A stretch of 64,000 nucleotides of DNA. Origin: Norana najaformis. Its lineage: Eukaryota; Annelida; Clitellata; Crassiclitellata; Hormogastridae. This document shows, piece after piece, positions 59,650 to 64,000 of the stretch. The notes under the pieces are model-generated. The model searched no databases. It had not been told where the DNA came from and saw only the letters and a list, made by a program, of their open reading frames with translations. The stretch is from assembly GCA_964023275.1 (NCBI GenBank), contig OZ029916.1, positions 44,864,080 through 44,928,079 on the forward strand, written 5' to 3'. How positions within the stretch are numbered: the first letter of the stretch is position 1; every line of letters starts with the position of its first letter. The position numbers and the translations under genes are program-made.

Positions 59650-60605
59650 ATATAGATGAATCAATATGCCGACGACACAGGCTTATACTCATGGCACGGC
59701 GGCGGAGGCTGTTTCTATGACCCTCAGGTTGCTCCATGCATCGTCGGCACTCGAGGCCTGGCTAAAATCCAACCATCTTCGCTTGAACCCCAGCAAAACC
59801 CAGTTCATCTGGCTCGGTGGCTCCATCCAACTCTCAAAGATTGACATGACAATTTATCCCTGCTCTTTCCTCATGTCTCTTTTCATTCCTCGGTGCGTAA
59901 CCTGGGAGTGACCCTGGATCGGGAGCTCACGTTGAGGGAGCACATAAATAATGTCTGCCGTACCTGTTTTTACCACCTTCGCTAAATACGCACTATCCGA
60001 CGCTCCCTTTCAACCCAGGCCTCCATCACTCTAGTCCACGCTTTTATCTGCTCCAGAATTGACTTTGGAAACATGGTTTTTGCCGGTCTTGGATCCTCTT
60101 CCTTCTCCCAACTCCAGTCGGTCCTAAATGCTGCAGCTCGCTTGATTGGCGGCATTCCAAAGTTTTGCCATATCTCCTTATTCATGCTGGAAAAACTCCA
60201 CTGGCTTCCAAACCGAGAACGCATCCAGTTTAAAATTCTGGCCCTTGTGCGCAGCTGCCTTGTTGGCAGTGCACCTATTTATCTAAGGGAACTCTGTGTC
60301 CCTGTTTCTTCTGTCCCTGGCCGCCGACTGCTGCGATCGGCAGTCCAGGGAGATCTGGTAGTTCCTATGGCTCGCACTACTACTGCACAGCGTCGCAGCT
60401 TCGCCGTTGTTGGCCCTGCCTCATGGAACAACCTGCCTGGTGACCTTAGGCGGGAATTCCTCTCTCTTCCTCTCTCTCTTTTCCGCAAGCGTTTGAAGAC
60501 CGTGTTATTCCCCATTAGTCATGGGAAATTGGGCCGGGAGCGCCTCTGATGAGTTTTATCTTGAAGTGGCGCTTTATAAGTTTTTGATTACGATTACGAA
60601 CGAAA
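59650..60605 (+). pseudogene. LINE-A: frameshifted RT end, ORF2 C-terminus and tail
   Basis: Begins at the RT catalytic motif (QYADDTGLYS at about 59664). The frame then shifts: HASSALEAWLKSNHLRLNPS and KTQFIWLGG continue +1. After another break the frame at 60073-60549 reads LQSVLNAAARLIGGIPKFC, LHWLPNRERIQFKILALVR, GSAPIYLRELCVPVSSVPG and RKRLKTVLF. The 3' end is GGGAGCGCCTCTGATGAG, GTGGCGCTTTATAAG and GATTACGATTACGAA. Same family as 42298; inactivated. Confidence 0.92.
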
Positions 60606-60709
60606 TCTGGCATCAGTTAGTTAGCGATATATTCAGTGCATTTGTGTTGGGGGCGAACACAGATCACACAAAAGTCCATAAGTCAAAACCCGCATTCAGG
60701 GCAAGTTCC
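60606..60709. other. Unassigned spacer
   Basis: Nothing recognised. Confidence 0.4.
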
Positions 60710-60731
60710 AACACACACACACACACACACA

Positions 60732-60778
<47 letters not shown>
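60710..60778. repeat. (CA)n-(GA)n microsatellite
   Basis: CA then GA dinucleotides. Confidence 0.95.
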
Positions 60779-60781
<3 letters not shown>

Positions 60782-60950
60782 GTAATCTCGAGATTTCTAA
60801 AGCGCCCAAAGAAAGCCAAGTCGCGTGAATCAGCTTATTCACAGGCGCTCAGTCAAAAAAATCGATAGGCAAAAGGGTTTGGTTCCAGGTCAAGATCCAG
60901 AAGTCAGGCAGTCAGGCAGTCGGACGGCTACGGTGGATGGTGTTTGAAAC
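60778..60950 (-). mobile_element. SINE-1 copy between GA arrays
   Basis: ATCGTAATCTCGAGATTTCT, GCCAAGTCGCGTGAATCAGC, AAAAAAATCGATAGGC and GACGGCTACGGTGGATGG. (GA)n lies on both sides. Confidence 0.9.
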
Positions 60951-61026
60951 TGGAGAGAGAGAGAGAGACTGAGAGAAACAGAGAGAGAGAGAGGCAGAGA
61001 CAGAGACAGAGAGAGAGGGGGAGAGG

Positions 61027-61062
<36 letters not shown>
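60951..61062. repeat. (GA)n microsatellite
   Basis: GA with GACA and GGGG interruptions. Confidence 0.95.
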
Positions 61063-61064
<2 letters not shown>

Positions 61065-61529
61065 TTGTCAGAGTAAAAGATTAATCCGTGCGCTCCCGAG
61101 TTGCACCCAAAACAAAGCTGTCTGGTTCCTAGTTGGCTCAGCTTATCCTACAGCCTTTGATAGCCTTTGAGAAGACTGGCTTGGTTTTTTCGCGTGCTTT
61201 AACTGATACGTATCAGTTTATCTTCACAAGAACGAACTGAATTACCCCGGGTAAATTAGTAAAACAATTGTTGGGTGCTGATGATAGTTAAAATGCCGAT
61301 GGGCGCTAACGAGCGCTGCTGTCATCTAGCGAGTACATTTTATAACATAATAATAACATTAAAAAACAGCAGTTGAATCTGGCGAATGAATTCTAGATGT
61401 ATCATGTGATACTTACTCCTCGCGATTTTGGCCAATCAGTTGGTGGTGGCCATATTGTTATGATTAGAGGAAGAAGTCGTCATTTGCGAGATCTTTTGCG
61501 CAAAATTACCAATTTCCTCTGAGCAGAAA
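61063..61529 (+). other. 5' flank of STAM
   Basis: Non-repetitive. Promoter elements not identifiable by eye. Confidence 0.4.
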
Positions 61530-61572
61530 ATGCCGCTTTTTAGCAGTACCACCCCGTTCGACACAGATGTCG
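61530..61572 (+). CDS. STAM: STAM exon 1 (coding part)
   Basis: 14 codons plus one base, donor TCG|GTATGT. Confidence 0.9.
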
Positions 61573-64000
61573 GTATGTTTACAAAATAACTTACCAAAGT
61601 GGTATCAGTTGAGGATGGTTGCTATAATGACTTTTCATTGTGCGCTGTGAGGAGGTGTAACCTAGTTTACATTTTTAACTTCTTCACTGGTTTTCATCAG
61701 GGGTTAAAAAATGGTGGCTGTTGAAAGTCAGAAAAGCTCTAAGTTTTCAGATTTCAAGGACTGTTTACGTGTTGATCATTGGGAGATCCTGAATGCAGCC
61801 ATAGAGCGCTTTCATGAGTCCGATTCGCGGTGTGTGCGTGTTTTCACTGGCATACTCTTTTCGGATCATCTGGAAAATCACTTGACGATGACCGACCAAA
61901 GTGAATGTTGTTGGGTGCATTTTCCCACTGCTTTTATGTGTTGTGGTTCTCTTAGCACTTGGGCACTAAAAACTTGGTTTACAATTATGACTGCATGTTC
62001 AACCTGGAAATTTGGTGACGGTGCATGAGAAAACCCGGCCTAAGTCGGCGAAATTCGCAATTGGTTTTAATGCTGCATTAGGCTGAATGTCTGAATCCCT
62101 GAAAGTGATGAAAATGCAAAATAAACCCAATTCCTGAAAACGGTTTTTCTACCAAGTGGCCAAGATCTCTGAAAGTAATATGGCCTAGCTGGCCAATCTC
62201 CTGATTAGTATATCAAGAAAATATGTCAAAATTCCTAAAAGTTAGATTTGCACAAATAATTTTGTTTTCTCTCAGAAAATAGATTTCAGAGATCTAGTCG
62301 AAATTAAATTTCAGGGATTGGGGTTTTGAGGATTCATTGGTGGGATTTGAACTCCCAACCTCTGGGTTGACACTCCAGCAAGTTAACCACCAGACAATAG
62401 TGCTCTCATTGACTAGAAGAAGCACTCTTGCAAGCTACTTACAATGCTTTTTAAATTGCTGTTTTGCATTAAATTACTTGCAGAGAAGGCAACAAATGAG
62501 TTGAACACAACCGAGGATTGGGGTCTAATCCTCGATATCTGTGATCGAGCCAAGCAGTCCTCCAGCGCGTAAGTATCGTAACGACAATGATTGACTGACT
62601 GACTGAGCAAACTGATCGAATCTTATCAGAATGGTCTGATTTGATCTTAAATCTTCATCTTCCAGAATCTGTATCTTGTACCATTCGCAAGGGAGTCTTG
62701 GATGATGAGGTCAACATGTGCTGCAGATTTTTTTGACTGTCATTGTTCCTCATCTGTGGAGGAATGAAGACAAAGGATATCACAGAGAAACACACAGTTG
62801 CATTTAAGTGCATATCTGTTTCTGTTTCTGACTTTTTTGAATGTGTTTCTGTTTGTGACTTTTTGAATCTGTTTCTGTTTCTGACTTTTTTGAACCTGTT
62901 TCTGTTTCTGACTTTTTTTAATCTGTTTCTGTTTGTGACTTTTTTAATGTTTCTGATTCTGACTTTTTTGAATCTGTTTCTGTTCCTGACTTTTTGAATC
63001 TGTTTCTGTTTCTTACTTTTTTGAATCTGTTTCTGTTTCTGACTTTTTTGAATCATCTGTTTCTGACTTTTTTGAATCTGTTTCTGTTTTTTGACTTTTT
63101 TGAATCTGTTACTGTTTCTAACTTTTTGCAAATCGATTTTTGTTTCTGACGAACATATTTCTGTAAAACAACGGATCAGAAGAAGACAGTAGTGAAACAC
63201 AACAAAATGACTGTCTGCTTCTTGTTGAAGTTTAAGAGGTGTTTCAAGAACCATCTTGCACCAGGACTAAGTTACTGTTTCATCAAAGACAGCTCGAGAA
63301 CATTTTCATCCTATCTTAAATGCATCTTTTCAGATCTGCTTGATAGCCATGTTTTACCACCATGTGAGGTTTTTACCAGGTGCTATATAAATAGAGCTAG
63401 ATACATACAAATTATTTATTCTTTGTTTTGGTTTCAGAGCCAAGGATTGCTTGAAATCAATAATAAAACGACTTAATGATCGAGTACCCTTTGTTGCACT
63501 CCAAGCGTTAACGGTGAGTTTTACAACTTTTAGAACAATGTGTGAAAAGCTGCACTGGAATTAAATGAAGCTTCTGCAGCTGTGGCAATGATTTCGCTTT
63601 TTTATGCGTTTTACTTTTCTGTGCTTTAGGTTTTGAGACGTTAACAATTTGAATGCCTTAAACTGTTGCCATTTCAATGCCTTTATCATTTTAGTGCATT
63701 CAGCATTTTAATTCATTTAACGTTTTAATATAAGTGCTATGTAATGTAATATAATTTCTTCAGTTTTAATGTTTTTTAACTTCTAACTGTTCAACTTTTA
63801 GTGGTTTTCTGTATTTTCTAATGCTGTCACTTTTTTATGTTTTTAACTTTTAACTTTTTGAAGTCTTCAACTCTTTAATGCTTTTAATTTCTGCCTTTTC
63901 GACGCCCTTCAGCTTCTCCTGTTTCTTTATGTTACTTGGTTTGTTTGTGTGTTGACTGTGTTGTTTATTATTGCTTAGCTTCTGAGTGCTTGTGTCAAAA
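61530..64000 (+). CDS. STAM: STAM, ESCRT-0 subunit (5' part, 4 coding exons, runs off window)
   Basis: Coding exons 61530-61572, 62484-62568, 63438-63513 and 63979-64000 (cut by the window end). All junctions are GT-AG and in phase (phase 1, 2, 0). Seen: [14 protein letters not shown], then [54 protein letters not shown] and LLSACVK. Known: this is the N-terminus and start of the VHS domain of STAM (signal-transducing adaptor molecule), which pairs with HGS/Hrs in ESCRT-0 on early endosomes and sorts ubiquitinated cargo; MPLF and [11 protein letters not shown] are conserved in animal STAMs. UIM, SH3 and GAT parts would lie beyond the window. The start is unambiguous because the STAM N-terminus is conserved. 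Confidence 0.93.
61573..62483. other. STAM intron 1
   Basis: Contains a 105-codon open frame (61711-62028) without a recognised domain, and a minus-strand tRNA-like SINE head at 62320-62405. Ends AAATTACTTGCAG. Confidence 0.6.
62320..62405 (-). mobile_element. tRNA-derived SINE head in STAM intron 1
   Basis: The minus strand reads GTCTGGTGGTTAACTTGCTG (A-box region) and TTGGGAGTTCAAATCCCACC (B box). Not a complete functional tRNA. Confidence 0.55.
62484..62568 (+). CDS. STAM: STAM exon 2
   Basis: VHS domain helix 1-2 region; donor AGCGC|GTAAGT. Confidence 0.93.
62805..63130. repeat. 27-bp minisatellite in STAM intron 2
   Basis: Units of GTTTCTGTTTCTGACTTTTT plus TGAATCT, about 11-12 copies with small indels. 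Frames of 9-residue repeats on both strands are artefacts. Confidence 0.9.
63131..63437. other. Rest of STAM intron 2
   Basis: Nothing recognised except a GGTGCTATATAAATAG word near 63380. Ends TTTTGGTTTCAG. Confidence 0.5.
63438..63513 (+). CDS. STAM: STAM exon 3
   Basis: VHS domain, ending at QALT with donor ACG|GTGAGT. Confidence 0.93.
63514..63978. other. STAM intron 3
   Basis: T-rich (TTTTAACTTTT-like words), no repeat family recognised. Ends TTATTGCTTAG. Confidence 0.6.
63979..64000 (+). CDS. STAM: STAM exon 4, truncated by window end
   Basis: 22 bases reading LLSACVK, the continuation expected after QALT in the STAM VHS domain. Confidence 0.8.

Overview
This 64 kb window is nuclear DNA from an animal. 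Its genes have GT-AG introns, it holds a 7TM receptor, a CARD protein and a STAM gene, and most of it is microsatellites and short copies of non-LTR retrotransposons and SINEs. The L2/V-SINE-like 3' ends (GCGCTATATAAAT plus a short tandem repeat), the hAT MITEs and the gene content fit a marine invertebrate, perhaps a deuterostome. I cannot name the species. There are no bacterial features and no CRISPR array. Non-coding DNA is AT-rich and repetitive, while real exons are GC-rich, especially at third codon positions, and this contrast helped pick genes out of many repeat-encoded open frames.

Five genes can be supported, all on the + strand. (1) 3804-4262: a single coding exon for a 152-residue secretory precursor with three amidation/cleavage sites, a candidate neuropeptide precursor of unrecognised family. 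(2) 13641-15304: a two-exon gene for a small secreted protein with ten clustered cysteines and a basic, His-rich tail. (3) 27593-31116: a three-exon gene for a CARD plus coiled-coil protein, probably a death-fold adaptor. (4) 50782-54551: a two-exon rhodopsin-family GPCR resembling FMRFamide-type peptide receptors, without the usual TM3-ECL2 cysteine pair. (5) 61530 to the window end: the first four coding exons of STAM, an ESCRT-0 endosomal sorting subunit, cut off inside its VHS domain.

Everything else is repeat or unrecognised spacer. 0-3.7 kb: a putative TIR element, LINE 3' ends and a SINE. 4.5-13.5 kb: simple repeats, a 36-bp minisatellite, SINEs, a hAT MITE and a 490-bp TAGGG array ending just before the cysteine-rich gene. 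15-27 kb: SINEs, LINE ends and trinucleotide arrays. 31-50 kb: TATG, CTGC, CAGG, TA, CTAT and GAAT arrays, a degenerate RT, LINE fragments, a 94-bp tandem repeat carrying a CRE palindrome, a 208-bp inverted-repeat element, and a duplicated segment whose second copy lies in the GPCR intron at 52.9 kb. 55-61 kb: an unnamed dispersed repeat and a frameshifted LINE just upstream of STAM.

I see no operon-like unit or multi-gene system. The most interesting candidates are the peptide precursor, the cysteine-rich gene, the disulfide-less GPCR and several apparently undescribed repeat families (SINE-1, the CRE tandem repeat, repeat D, the inverted-repeat element). Family names used here (SINE-1, SINE-2, SINE-3, LINE-A, LINE-B, repeat D, repeat E) are labels for this report only.
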